Source: Hypomesus transpacificus
Lineage: Eukaryota > Chordata > Actinopteri > Osmeriformes > Osmeridae
Direction: 5' to 3'
Assembly (NCBI RefSeq): GCF_021917145.1
Contig: NC_061068.1
Location: 4,014,932 to 4,078,931, forward strand
Length of the DNA: 64,000 nucleotides
Part shown: positions 36,798 through 48,400 of the stretch, in pieces
Position numbering within the stretch: position 1 is the first letter of the stretch
Layout: every line of letters begins with the position of its first letter
The notes under the pieces: generated by a model
What the model saw: the letters and a program-made list of their open reading frames with translations, nothing else
The model's database searches: none
What the model was told of the DNA's origin: nothing
Translations under genes and position numbers: made by a program

Positions 36798-38361
36798 ATG
36801 GCCAGACAAGAACAGGTTTTGCTCTTGGAGCCACAGCACGAACTGAAATTCCGAGGTAAGAGGGAGGGCCCAACTCTTGCTTGAGAGGGGTGTCTTTCAG
36901 TGACAGTATGGTGGGGAGGGGGGCAGGCCCACATTACGGTAACGAATTCGAGACATATCCAGCTAGCTAGATAACAACATTTAACGTTATGCACTGTGTG
37001 TTGTCAGTGGGGTAGCTAATTATGATCATTTCCCCGTAGCAATAGTCCACTGCGCTAACAGCATCGCTAGTGCTAGCTAAGCGCGTAGCTTGCGCTTGCT
37101 AGCCAGGCCCTGTCATACATTCCTGCACCTGTCAATTAGCCTGCTAGCTGGCTAACCAACTAACGCTAGCTAGCCAAGTATAAATTGGTTGTTTCAGTAG
37201 GCCTACCTTGACGTTCAATAAACCATTCGAAATTGGTGAACACTTGCCTAGATAAATCCCGCCTTAACATCTAACTACCAACAGACAGTTTAGTCTTATT
37301 ATTGCACGCGAAAATCCGTCGAAACACGTAGATAGCTAGCTTGGCTGCCAGTTTAGCTGTCATTTAAGATCTAAGAATTGACAGCTCTCTAGTTGATCAA
37401 CTAAACACACCGCAGGTAGCCACAGCCAATGAGTGAGGCGATGTCAACAACACAATTTTAACATGACAGATATTTACGGCTGGATATATACCCATCTAAG
37501 TTCTCCACCCCAATTGGTCAAAAGTGACAGGAGACATTCAATATCCCTTTCTAGGGTATGGAAAGCCACTAAGGTGTGTTCATGCAACACTAGGCTGTGT
37601 TTATCCAATTAGGCAATATACTGCCAGTGCTAACTTACCTTTTTGAATGTATATATTTCATAAATGAGTTAGCAAATTGATTTGTTACCTAGTAGGCTTC
37701 CTTTTTTTGGAGGTGGTTTACAGTTGTGGTCATAAGTTTAGTCAGGATGTCAGTTTCCATTGCTCTGAGACACTCAGGCCTAAATCATTCATTAAAGTCT
37801 GAAGTTGAAGTCTGCAAGTGCAGTAGGTCCAATGTAACCACACGATCTAACACAGCTATTGTACAATGTCTTGAAATGTGGAGCCTCTGCCCACATTTGA
37901 CATTATTTTGATACTGTAGCATTGTTGATTAAAACAAAATAAACCCCCAGGCAAACAGGTACACCCAGGCTTGGTCTCCTAATTCAAACACACACACACA
38001 CACCTTGATTGGCTCTCTTTTTATCTGATCAAAACACACTTCCTCATTGAAGCGACAGTTCCTAATATCTGCCCTTTAGGAGACCGTTTCCTTCCCAGAG
38101 TAAGTTATAATCGGCCTGCTTCTCCCCAGGTGGACGGTATCCCAAGAAGCTCTCTGGCAGCTGTAGATCAGGTGTACGGTTGTCGACTGGTGGCGTTGGG
38201 CGACTCTGTGAAAGACCCTCAGTAGTCATGCCAACTATGTGATCGTCTGAAGCTGTTCTTTGTCTGAGCTTAGAAAGAAGGGAAGTGTCAGCGACATGAA
38301 GTACACACTGTGTGTGTGTGGGGGGGGAGGGGGTGGGTGGGTGTGTGTGTGTGTGGGGGGG

Positions 38362-38392
<31 letters not shown>

Positions 38393-41300
38393 TTGAAACC
38401 TGATCTAGAATCTACTGTTGGCCTATACAGGAGTGTTAATTCCCAACCAGCTTACTGTACTCGCTTCTACATTTCCACTCATACAATGTACTTCTCTATT
38501 CTGTCTAAGACCAAGGCTCTCCTTCTCTGTGCATCATCTTGTCGGTGTGGCCCTAGGTAGAATTCTCTAGAAATACAACCAAACACAGCCAGGTCCTACA
38601 AAATATTTACAGCTCTGGATTGCTTAAGGCTGGAATGTAAAGCCACTAAGCAGTTAAATCCATTTTAGCTGTGTACAGTTTAGCTGTGTGCTGTACCTGT
38701 TTACGGTGAGGTTATGTAGGTTGCCATACTCTTAAAGCCATTCTCTTCTGGTTTGACCACACCCACATCAGCTAACCCCAGGTTGTTACAATCCATCGGA
38801 TCACTAAACTGTGACACACACAACCCACATGATCCTGATGGTTTCACGTTGAGCAACTCCATCACCAACAATCTGATTGGATCCCGTAGCAAGGAGTTGA
38901 GAACCAGGATGTGACTCATCGTGTCTCATGATTGATGTGAAAGCTGACAGGTTTATTGAACTGGTTTTCCTGGCGAGGGAAACTTTACTACCAAAAGCGG
39001 AGTCATTCTTCTACAGTGAATGTTTAAATGCTAGGATGGAAACCTATTGTGTCAAACATTGACAAGGCTCAGTTGATGAAATAAAGACAGGATATGATTT
39101 GTTTGTAGCAGTGGCTTCAGGTCAGTAGTTCCTTCCTCATAGATCAGCAGGGGCCTTCGTTCATTCAGTCCAGTCCTCCAGCCCTACTCAGTCAAACCCA
39201 GCCCTGCCTAGTGCAACCAAACCCACCCACAACCCATAAAGGTTGACCCCCCTTTTATCCCTGAAATGTCTCACAGCTTCTCAAGGACAGCTATGACTGT
39301 CCTAACGGTCTCGCCATTATCCTATTTCTGCTCTATTAGATATTATTAGAAACAAATTGGACGTTGTTAGAGAAGGCCTCTGTTATTTGGAGAGTAGTTT
39401 GAATCAAATAATAGAAAGCTGTAAAAATACCCCCAAACCTCCGACACTCTGGGGTCACAGCTGGCTGACTGGGTTTAGGGACCAGAGTCTACCCAGCTTG
39501 ATGCTACTCTGCCATGTTCCCCTACTAGAGCTCTCTGAAGATGCAGTTCACTAGATGGAACACCTTTTTATGTGTTTATATTGTGATAAGTTTACAAATC
39601 AATTTTAAAAATCAGAAAATTAATGTTTCATCATCCCTCCCCATCCCGCAAAGGCTTTATGTTAAGGTACCAAAGCAGAGTAGGCCTTTTGATAACCTGT
39701 GGAATGAGGTTTGAACCTGGGGCCTAGACCCAGGACACACACACACAGACGCTTCAGCCCAGCCGATCCACTGTAGACAGGTTTAAACACATCCAGTTCC
39801 ACACCTGCTCTTCTCCAGATCACCAGAACAGATTCATTGCATTTCAGAAAACTGTGATCGATGTGAGGCACATTGGTGTTAAATGTCCCAGTGCTGTTCC
39901 CAGTGTTACTCCCAGTGCTACTGCTAGACTTGTCTGTATGAAGGGGTCTAGTCTGGTATCGATTGACATGTACGACTGAAGGATGAATGGGGCTGGTCTT
40001 GGAGAAGGCCAAGTCTGGGTTTATGTAGAAGTGGCCATGAACCCTGCTCTCTAATTAGCTATGACCTAATTGCTCTGTGCTCCACTTATTAGAATGGAGA
40101 AGGAGAGGCAGCAGAATGGGAACATTCTGTTCTCTCTCTGTCAAAGGGCCTGACAGTAGCTTCCTATGGAACTGTTGTCTGTGTCAATATTCGAATTATA
40201 CGATCATAGTAATATGATCATAATACAAATGCTAGCGATAAACTGATTGTAACAATCACTGGGCCATCCTGCTGTTTTTGAGGTAGCCTAATCTATCATC
40301 GTTTTTTACCAACGCTGTCATTTTATATCTGTGATTTTGTAGGAAGAAAGGATGCATATTTAGAGATTGCAAATGTTGCCCTTGACGTCGCAGACTGAAG
40401 GTTAATCACGTGATGTCACCGTCCAGGAAACTACAAAAGTCTTGTGTTGCCAGCTGTCTTGCCACAGCTGTGTGTTACCTTGTGATGCTAACCTCGAATA
40501 AAACAATGCTGTCTGTTCTACAGGATTCATAATCTGTATCTTATCATTGGAAGACAATAATTACTCTGTAGGTGGTATGTAAAATGACCTTCAATATCTT
40601 GGTGTTTGGTACATTTACTTCCTCCTAGGTTGTACTGTAAGTGTCTCTTTCTTTGGAAATGATGTAACAAGCATTGCCTCAGGCCTGGGTTTCTCACTGG
40701 AGAGCCAGGCTCCTCCCTCCACCAAACTCTTCTTCTGTGTACCATGGCAACGTGGCTGATGATGGATGTGTGCTTTCATGTCTTCTGATGTGCTGACTTG
40801 GTTGCATTCATTTCAGTTGACTGGCTCATCATTTTTGTGTTCCGCTGCGCAGTTGCACATGATCACAAGCTGTGCATTCGAGTCTGCAACTGGCACTTTG
40901 GCTGTCCTTCTTTCTCATAGCGCCTCGATTCCCTCCAAGGCTCTCTCTCGCTGTTAACCTACTGTCGAGGAGAGTGTTTGTGGCACTTGATATAAATTTG
41001 TCACAAGATCTACAGTGTTCACCGTCGGGCATTTAAGGCAATCCCTCATCCTCTCCATCACTCCACCTCTCTCCTCTGTAACTCTATCTACCTCTCAGTG
41101 CCTTTCGACCTCTCTTTGCCTCTCTAACTTGTCTTCTTCTCTCTGTATCCCTATAACTCTCTCTGCTTCTCCCTAAGCTTGCCCCTCTCCCTGGATCTCC
41201 ACAGGTCTCCCAAGTATCATGCTCTAGAAGATCTATCTCCTTCATAGATTGACAAGAAAAGCTAGTCCATACATAGCTCATATCATTTAAAGGCAGCAGT

Positions 41301-43370
41301 TTTAGGCCAATTATAATTAGTCAGTCAATTAATAAGTCTGTTTTTGTCTTTTTCCCCTCCTTGTCTGTCTCAAAATGTACTCTCTCTCTCCTCCACCTTT
41401 CTCTTTCTCTGTCAGGTCCATTCTCAGACGTCGTCACCACGACTCTCAAACTCTCCAACCCGACAGACAGGAATGTGTGTTTCAAGGTGAAGACGACTGC
41501 GCCGCGCCGGTACTGCGTGCGGCCGAACAGCGGCGTCATCGATGCGGGGACCTCCATCAATGTCTCAGGTACGAGTGGTGTCGGCTGTCTCCTCCTCCAC
41601 CCCCTCCTCATCTTGTCCACGTATCACTCCCCTCCTCTTGATCTCTCACCCTCCTCCCCGGCCCGCTTCCTCTCTTTCTCCTCACTTCTCTTTTCCTCCC
41701 CCCTCTCCCTTCTCCTTACTCCTCCCCTCTCTTCTCCTCTCCACCCTTTCTTCCAACACCTAACCATTCAGTTTCCCCTAGATCTAGTTTTGGAGGGACT
41801 CCAGGCCCAGCGTAGGGTTTCCAGACGAAACCACCTCTGCTATTTTCTGCCTCCGACTTAGTTTTCAGCTGCAGTATCTGATATCAGAAACAAAGAGACA
41901 GACAGGCTTTCTGACTGACTTCAATGCAGATACACAGACAAATACATGTGTTTCCAGACACACAGTGAGACAGACAGACAAACATACATACAGACATGGA
42001 TGCAAACCTCAGACTGACATAATCCAGACAGAAGACACACACGCAGCTTTTGAAGGTTAAACAGGACGAAACTTTAGATGTGAACAGCACCACATAAGAG
42101 GTGGTGTTCTGCTCCGTTGTGTCACTCACAACGGAAAAAACAGAGAGCGAATGTCTCAAAGTCCCACAGAAATCCTCGTTTCAACAAATATTGATCTGCT
42201 TTTGAGAAGTCTTTGTTGTCTCAAGACTGATTTCCAGGCTCTCCAGTTATTTCAACATTTTTGGGGAATCACGAAGAAGATCAGCTTACCAACAATCACA
42301 GTTGGTCCCAACCACCTTCCTTATGGTTCGCCAACAACTCACACGAGTTTCCTTTAAAGAAATGCTTACACAGTGTGTTCACTTGTTCCTTAAATGTCAT
42401 TAATGATCGCCTTGGCCTGTAGCCTCAAATAGACCGCTTGCTGTTACGGAGACACCGTACGGTCGGTGAGGGCAGGGCATGTCTTGTGTGGGGAATCTTA
42501 CCCGTTAAACTGCGTCCAGATAGAGCTCTTGACGGTTTCACGTTCCTGTCCTGGAGATCCCTTTGCAATCTTTCCTCCTGCGCTCCTCCTGGGTAAACAG
42601 GGTGCAGCGTTTACAAGAGGGAAGAGGGCTAGTCACTAGCTGAATAACCCAATCAAGAAGAGGAGGGGGGGGCCTGTGGGAGGGTCACATGGGAGGCGAG
42701 GGGAGGGGGGGGGTCTGTAGTCTGACGACACCTCACTGTTTGGGCTCCTACCACTGGACACCCTGCCTGACTCGGTTCTGACTTCACACCATAGAAAAAG
42801 GAGCTTTGTCAAGCCCTGGTTAGTTCTCTCACGAGTTCAAAGCAGATTGAGACTTCAAGACGGACTGATTTTATTTCCATTTGACCAAGACGGAACCCCT
42901 TTTTATGTTATTCACATAAACTGTCGAAGAACTTCCTCCGATCTTCCCTGTCTCCCCAGTCCGACCGGCTCCCCTCGGAGCTCAGCCACCAGGACTGATT
43001 GGCTCAGACGGAAACAGGACGTTCTCAATCTGTCCCAGACGTCTGCTTCTGGTTTGGCTTATTGGACTCGCCTGATTGCCGTAGTGTGTGTGTGTGTGCA
43101 GGCGTGTGTGTGTCATGGTGAAGGAGAGGGCTGGGTTGTGGGCTGTGTGGAGTATTGGCATGTGTCTTAAGACGAGAGAGGTTGTGCTCACCACATGTGA
43201 GAGCCCCAGCTCTGACTCTGAAATCAAGAGGTCATTTGGTTTCTAATGAAAGCCCAAATGTCACGCACACGCAAGCGCTGCTAGTCAGTATTGATGTTAA
43301 ATGAGCCTTTGACTCCCAGTGCGCTTCTTTGCGTAATGACTGGTAGAGGAGCGAAATCAGCCGTCACTGC

Positions 43371-43402
<32 letters not shown>

Positions 43403-44420
43403 AAAATGTGCAGGAACAACCTCAACATAAGAAAGTGATCATGATAAATCATTGTTACAGCTTCCAAATACCTTTTGGTCACTGGAATGACATCAAATAC
43501 CAGTGTTTGGGTGATGTGGGTTAAAGATGATGACTTAAACGCTAGCCCAACCCAGCACCTGTTTATGCTTACAGCCATGTGTTGCTCGCCTCTCTGAAAC
43601 ACAGTTTGGAAGCTGTCGGAGATCTCCCTCCAGGGTGTTGCTTGGAGATCCATCGCTTAAAAAAAAAGAAAATGCTGTCATGGTAACATGAACAAGGAAA
43701 TAAATCATGAGTGCCGTATCTGTGAGAGAGGGAGAGAGAGGGGGTGGGTGAGGGAGGGAGGGAGAGGGTTTACACTAGTTAACTGCTTGGCTGCAGCTGT
43801 TGTATGTAGGTGTTTGATCTGGCCAGGGACATATTTATAGATCAAGAACTTAAACTGTTCTTCCTTTCATTCTCTCTGTCTTTCTTGTTTTTGTGGTCTT
43901 TCTTTTCTCTCTGTCCTCCAGTCATGCTGCAGCCCTTCGACTATGACCCCAATGAGAAGAGCAAACACAAGTTCATGGTCCAGTCCATGCTGGCTCCGCC
44001 TGAGATGACTGACATGGAGGGAGTGGTGAGTGTGTCTTGTGGCCGTCCACACACACACACACACACACACGCACACATGCATATTATCTCAGCATCTATT
44101 GTACACATGAAACATATATGCACATATGTTAAACTGTACGCACACACCTACACACTCCAATGAAGCCCATGGTTACCCACACAGAGGTCCCCGACACACA
44201 CCCAGACCCTGAGGAGCACAGTGTAGGGGTGTGGAGGAGGGCCTCTGGCCTGTAGCCACCGCAAGACCCTAGTGCTGCGTGTGTGTGTGGTCTCTCTCTT
44301 AACTCCACTGTCATTAGTTTACACACAGTTGTAAATGATCTCATGTGCTTCCTCCGCACAGACAGGTCTCCAGAGGATATGGTCGGATATTGTGATTGAG
44401 ACACACAACCACCTCATCCA

Positions 44421-44492
<72 letters not shown>

Positions 44493-44932
44493 GCACACAC
44501 ACACACACACACACACACAGAGGGTGAGGAAGGAGATGGTGCAGAGTGTGAAAGCCAGCTGGCTGTTTTGCAAGCGGGGGATTGTGACAGGGTTAGAGAA
44601 ACATGGAGAGCAATGGGGGAGCAATGAGGGGGCGGTGGAGGAAGAGTAACGAGGAGGAGAGAGAAAGAATGGAGGAGTAGCATGAGGAAAAGAAGAAAAA
44701 ACGACATTGGAGTTTAGCCCTGCCTGTCTGTTCTGTCCAGTCAGGGTTTTTTTTTCTCCTTCTCAACCCCTTTTTTTCTCCCCCTCTATCTGTCTCTCTC
44801 TCTTTCTATCTCCCCCTCGTGCTCTCTTCCCCCTTTCTTCTCCCCCTCCCCCCTCACCTCTCCCTCCCCCATCTCCTCTCCTCAGTGGAAAGAAGCCAAG
44901 CCAGAGGAACTGATGGACTCTAAGCTGAGGTG
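36798..44932 (+). CDS. vapb: VAMP-associated protein B, 5' part (first four coding exons; truncated by gap)
   Basis: ER tail-anchored receptor that recruits FFAT-motif proteins to membrane contact sites. Exons: 36798-36855, 41416-41568, 43922-44025 and 44886-44932, the last running into the N gap. About 120 residues are visible, nearly the entire MSP domain, with phases matching human VAPB. Conserved features: [15 protein letters not shown] including Thr46 and Pro56 (positions altered in human ALS8), and the FFAT-binding face with Lys87 and Met89 in [11 protein letters not shown]. The linker [11 protein letters not shown] is diverged. The N-terminus [20 protein letters not shown] and the linkage to rab22a identify vapb rather than vapa. 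The coiled coil and membrane anchor are not in this window. Confidence 0.94.
36856..41415 (+). other. vapb: vapb intron 1
   Basis: A 4.6-kb first intron with no independent gene recognised. It contains a CA run near 37989, a TG/G-rich low-complexity patch (38307-38395), and a weak resemblance to a Tc1-type terminus near 37719-37740. The rest appears unique. Confidence 0.6.
38307..38395 (+). repeat. TG / poly-G low-complexity tract
   Basis: Alternating gtgtgtgtgt and runs of up to about 17 G. G-quadruplex capable. Lies in vapb intron 1. Confidence 0.85.
41569..43921 (+). other. vapb: vapb intron 2
   Basis: No gene was recognised. It holds a polypyrimidine stretch (about 41580-41760), a poly-C run of about 25 (near 43377-43402), and otherwise unique-looking sequence up to the acceptor at 43920-43921. 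Confidence 0.6.
44424..44520 (+). repeat. Compound (CT)n(CA)n microsatellite
   Basis: About 65 bp of CT repeats, a short gttgc interruption, then about 28 bp of CA repeats, in vapb intron 3. A separate (CA)n lies at 44049-44071. Confidence 0.9.
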
Positions 44933-45432
44933 NNNNNNNNNNNNNNNNNNNNNNNNNNNNNNNNNNNNNNNNNNNNNNNNNNNNNNNNNNNNNNNNNNNN
45001 NNNNNNNNNNNNNNNNNNNNNNNNNNNNNNNNNNNNNNNNNNNNNNNNNNNNNNNNNNNNNNNNNNNNNNNNNNNNNNNNNNNNNNNNNNNNNNNNNNNN
45101 NNNNNNNNNNNNNNNNNNNNNNNNNNNNNNNNNNNNNNNNNNNNNNNNNNNNNNNNNNNNNNNNNNNNNNNNNNNNNNNNNNNNNNNNNNNNNNNNNNNN
45201 NNNNNNNNNNNNNNNNNNNNNNNNNNNNNNNNNNNNNNNNNNNNNNNNNNNNNNNNNNNNNNNNNNNNNNNNNNNNNNNNNNNNNNNNNNNNNNNNNNNN
45301 NNNNNNNNNNNNNNNNNNNNNNNNNNNNNNNNNNNNNNNNNNNNNNNNNNNNNNNNNNNNNNNNNNNNNNNNNNNNNNNNNNNNNNNNNNNNNNNNNNNN
45401 NNNNNNNNNNNNNNNNNNNNNNNNNNNNNNNN
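44933..45432. other. Assembly gap of exactly 500 N
   Basis: The gap begins inside vapb exon 4, two bases into the codon that follows Leu-Arg. The round length marks a placeholder gap of unknown true size. Everything to its right is satellite, so the relation of that array to vapb is not established. Confidence 0.98.
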
Positions 45433-48400
45433 CACCCTGTTGCCATTAAGGCTGCCATTGGGGGATTAGGGCTAGGGCTAGGGTTAGGGTTGGAGTTCCA
45501 GACTTCCGGGACCCCTGCCGTTGGTCTAATCCTGTTACCAGGCCTCCCTTGAGGTCCGCCGCAGGCCGAGACCTGAGCCCAGCCCTAGCCCAGCCCCGAT
45601 CCCAACCCTCGCCCTGTTGCCATTAAGGCTGCCATTGGGGGATTAGGGCTAGGGTTAGGGTTGGAGTTCCAGACTTCCGGGACCCCTACCGTTGGTCTGA
45701 TCCTGTTACCAGGCCTCCCCTGAGCTCCGCCGCAGGCCGAGACCTGAGCCCAGCCCTAGCCCAGCCCCAGCCCAGCCCCGATCCCAACCCTCGCCCTGTT
45801 GCCATTAAGGCTGCCATTGGGGGATTAGGGCTAGGGTTAGGGTTAGGGTTGGAGTTCCAGACTTCCGGGACCCCTACCGTTGGTCTGATCCTGTTACCAG
45901 TCCTCCCCTGAGCTCCGCCGCAGGCCGAGACCTGAGCCCAGCCCTAGCCCAGCCCCGATCCCAACCCTCACCCTGTTGCCATTAAGGCTGCCATTGGGGG
46001 ATTAGGGCTAGGGCTAGGGTTAGGGTTGGAGTTCCAGACTTCCGGGACCCCTGCCGTTGGTCTAATCCTGTTACCAGGCCTCCCTTGAGGTCCGCCGCAG
46101 GCCGAGACCTGAGCCCAGCCCTAGCCCAGCCCCGATCCCAACCCTCGCCCTGTTGCCATTAAGGCTGCCATTGGGGGATTAGGGCTAGGGTTAGGGTTGG
46201 AGTTCCAGACTTCCGGGACCCCTACCGTTGGTCTGATCCTGTTACCAGGCCTCCCCTGAGCTCCGCCGCAGGCCGAGACCTGAGCCCAGCCCTAGCCCAG
46301 CCCCAGCCCAGCCCCGATCCCAACCCTCGCCCTGTTGCCATTAAGGCTGCCATTGGGGGATTAGGGCTAGGGTTAGGGTTAGGGTTGGAGTTCCAGACTT
46401 CCGGGACCCCTGCCGTTGGTCTAATCCTGTTACCAGGCCTCCCTTGAGGTCCGCCGCAGGCCGAGACCTGAGCCCAGCCCTAGCCCAGCCCCGATCCCAA
46501 CCCTCGCCCTGTTGCCATTAAGGCTGCCATTGGGGGATTAGGGCTAGGGTTAGGGTTGGAGTTCCAGACTTCCGGGACCCCTACCGTTGGTCTGATCCTG
46601 TTACCAGGCCTCCCCTGAGCTCCGCCGCAGGCCGAGACCTGAGCCCAGCCCTAGCCCAGCCCCAGCCCAGCCCCGATCCCAACCCTCGCCCTGTTGCCAT
46701 TAAGGCTGCCATTGGGGGATTAGGGCTAGGGTTAGGGTTAGGGTTGGAGTTCCAGACTTCCGGGACCCCTACCGTTGGTCTGATCCTGTTACCAGTCCTC
46801 CCCTGAGCTCCGCCGCAGGCCGAGACCTGAGCCCAGCCCTAGCCCAGCCCCGATCCCAACCCTCACCCTGTTGCCATTAAGGCTGCCATTGGGGGATTAG
46901 GGCTAGGGCTAGGGTTAGGGTTGGAGTTCCAGACTTCCGGGACCCCTGCCGTTGGTCTAATCCTGTTACTAGGCCTCCCTTGAGGTCCGCCGCAGGCCGA
47001 GACCTGAGCCCAGCCCTAGCCCAGCCCCGATCCCAACCCTCGCCCTGTTGCCATTAAGGCTGCCATTGGGGGATTAGGGCTAGGGTTAGGGTTGGAGTTC
47101 CAGACTTCCGGGACCCCTACCGTTGGTCTGATCCTGTTACCAGGCCTCCCCTGAGCTCCGCCGCAGGCCGAGACCTGAGCCCAGCCCTAGCCCAGCCCCA
47201 GCCCAGCCCCGATCCCAACCCTCGCCCTGTTGCCATTAAGGCTGCCATTGGGGGATTAGGGCTAGGGTTAGGGTTAGGGTTGGAGTTCCAGACTTCCGGG
47301 ACCCCTACCGTTGGTCTGATCCTGTTACCAGGCCTCCCCTGAGCTCCGCCGCAGGCCGAGACCTGAGCCCAGCCCTAGCCCAGCCCCGATCCCAACCCTC
47401 ACCCTGTTGCCATTAAGGCTGCCATTGGGGGATTAGGGCTAGGGTTAGGGTTGGTGTTCCAGACTTCCGGGACCCCTACCGTTGGTCTGATCCTGTTACC
47501 AGGCCTCCCTTGAGCTCCGCCGCAGGCCCAGACCTGAGCCCAGCCCTAGCCTAGCCCAGCCCCGATCCCAACCCTCACCCTGTTGCCATCAAGGCTGCCA
47601 TTGGGGGATTAGGGCTAGGGCTAGGGTTAGGGTTGGAGTTCCAGACTTCCGGGACCCCTGCCGTTGGTCTAATCCTGTTACCAGGCCTCCCTTGAGGTCC
47701 GCCGCAGGCCGAGACCTGAGCCCAGCCCTAGCCCAGCCCCGATCCCAACCCTCGCCCTGTTGCCATTAAGGCTGCCATTGGGGGATTAGGGCTAGGGTTA
47801 GGGTTGGAGTTCCAGACTTCCGGGACCCCTACCGTTGGTCTGATCCTGTTACCAGGCCTCCCCTGAGCTCCGCCGCAGGCCGAGACCTGAGCCCAGCCCT
47901 AGCCCAGCCCCGATCCCAACCCTCACCCTGTTGCCATTAAGGCTGCCATTGGGGGATTACGGCTAGGGCTAGGGTTAGGGTTGGAGTTCCAGACTTCCGG
48001 GACCCCTGCCGTTGGTCTGATCCTGTTACCAGTCCTCCCCTGAGCTCCGCCGCAGGCCGAGACCTGAGCCCAGCCCTAGCCCAGCCCCGATCCCAACCCT
48101 CACCCTGTTGCCATTAAGGCTGCCATTGGGGGATTAGGGCTAGGGCTAGGGCTAGGGTTAGGGTTGGAGTTCCAGACTTCCGGGACCCCTGCCGTTGGTC
48201 TGATCCTGTTACCAGGCCTCCCTTGAGCTCCGCCGCAGGCCCAGACCTGAGCCCAGCCCTAGCCTAGCCCAGCCCCGATCCCAACCCTCACCCTGTTGCC
48301 ATTAAGGCTGCCATTGGGGGATTAGGGCTAGGGCTAGGGTTAGGGTTGGAGTTCCAGACTTCCGGGACCCCTGCCGTTGGTCTAATCCTGTTACCAGGCC

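Noticed and set aside
37719..37910. Tc1-like transposon
   Set aside because: The start gttgtggtcataagttta resembles a Tc1-family terminus, but no matching inverted end or transposase fragment was found nearby. It is at most a short remnant.
44763..45469. Open frames spanning the run of N
   Set aside because: They consist of unknown residues across an assembly gap.
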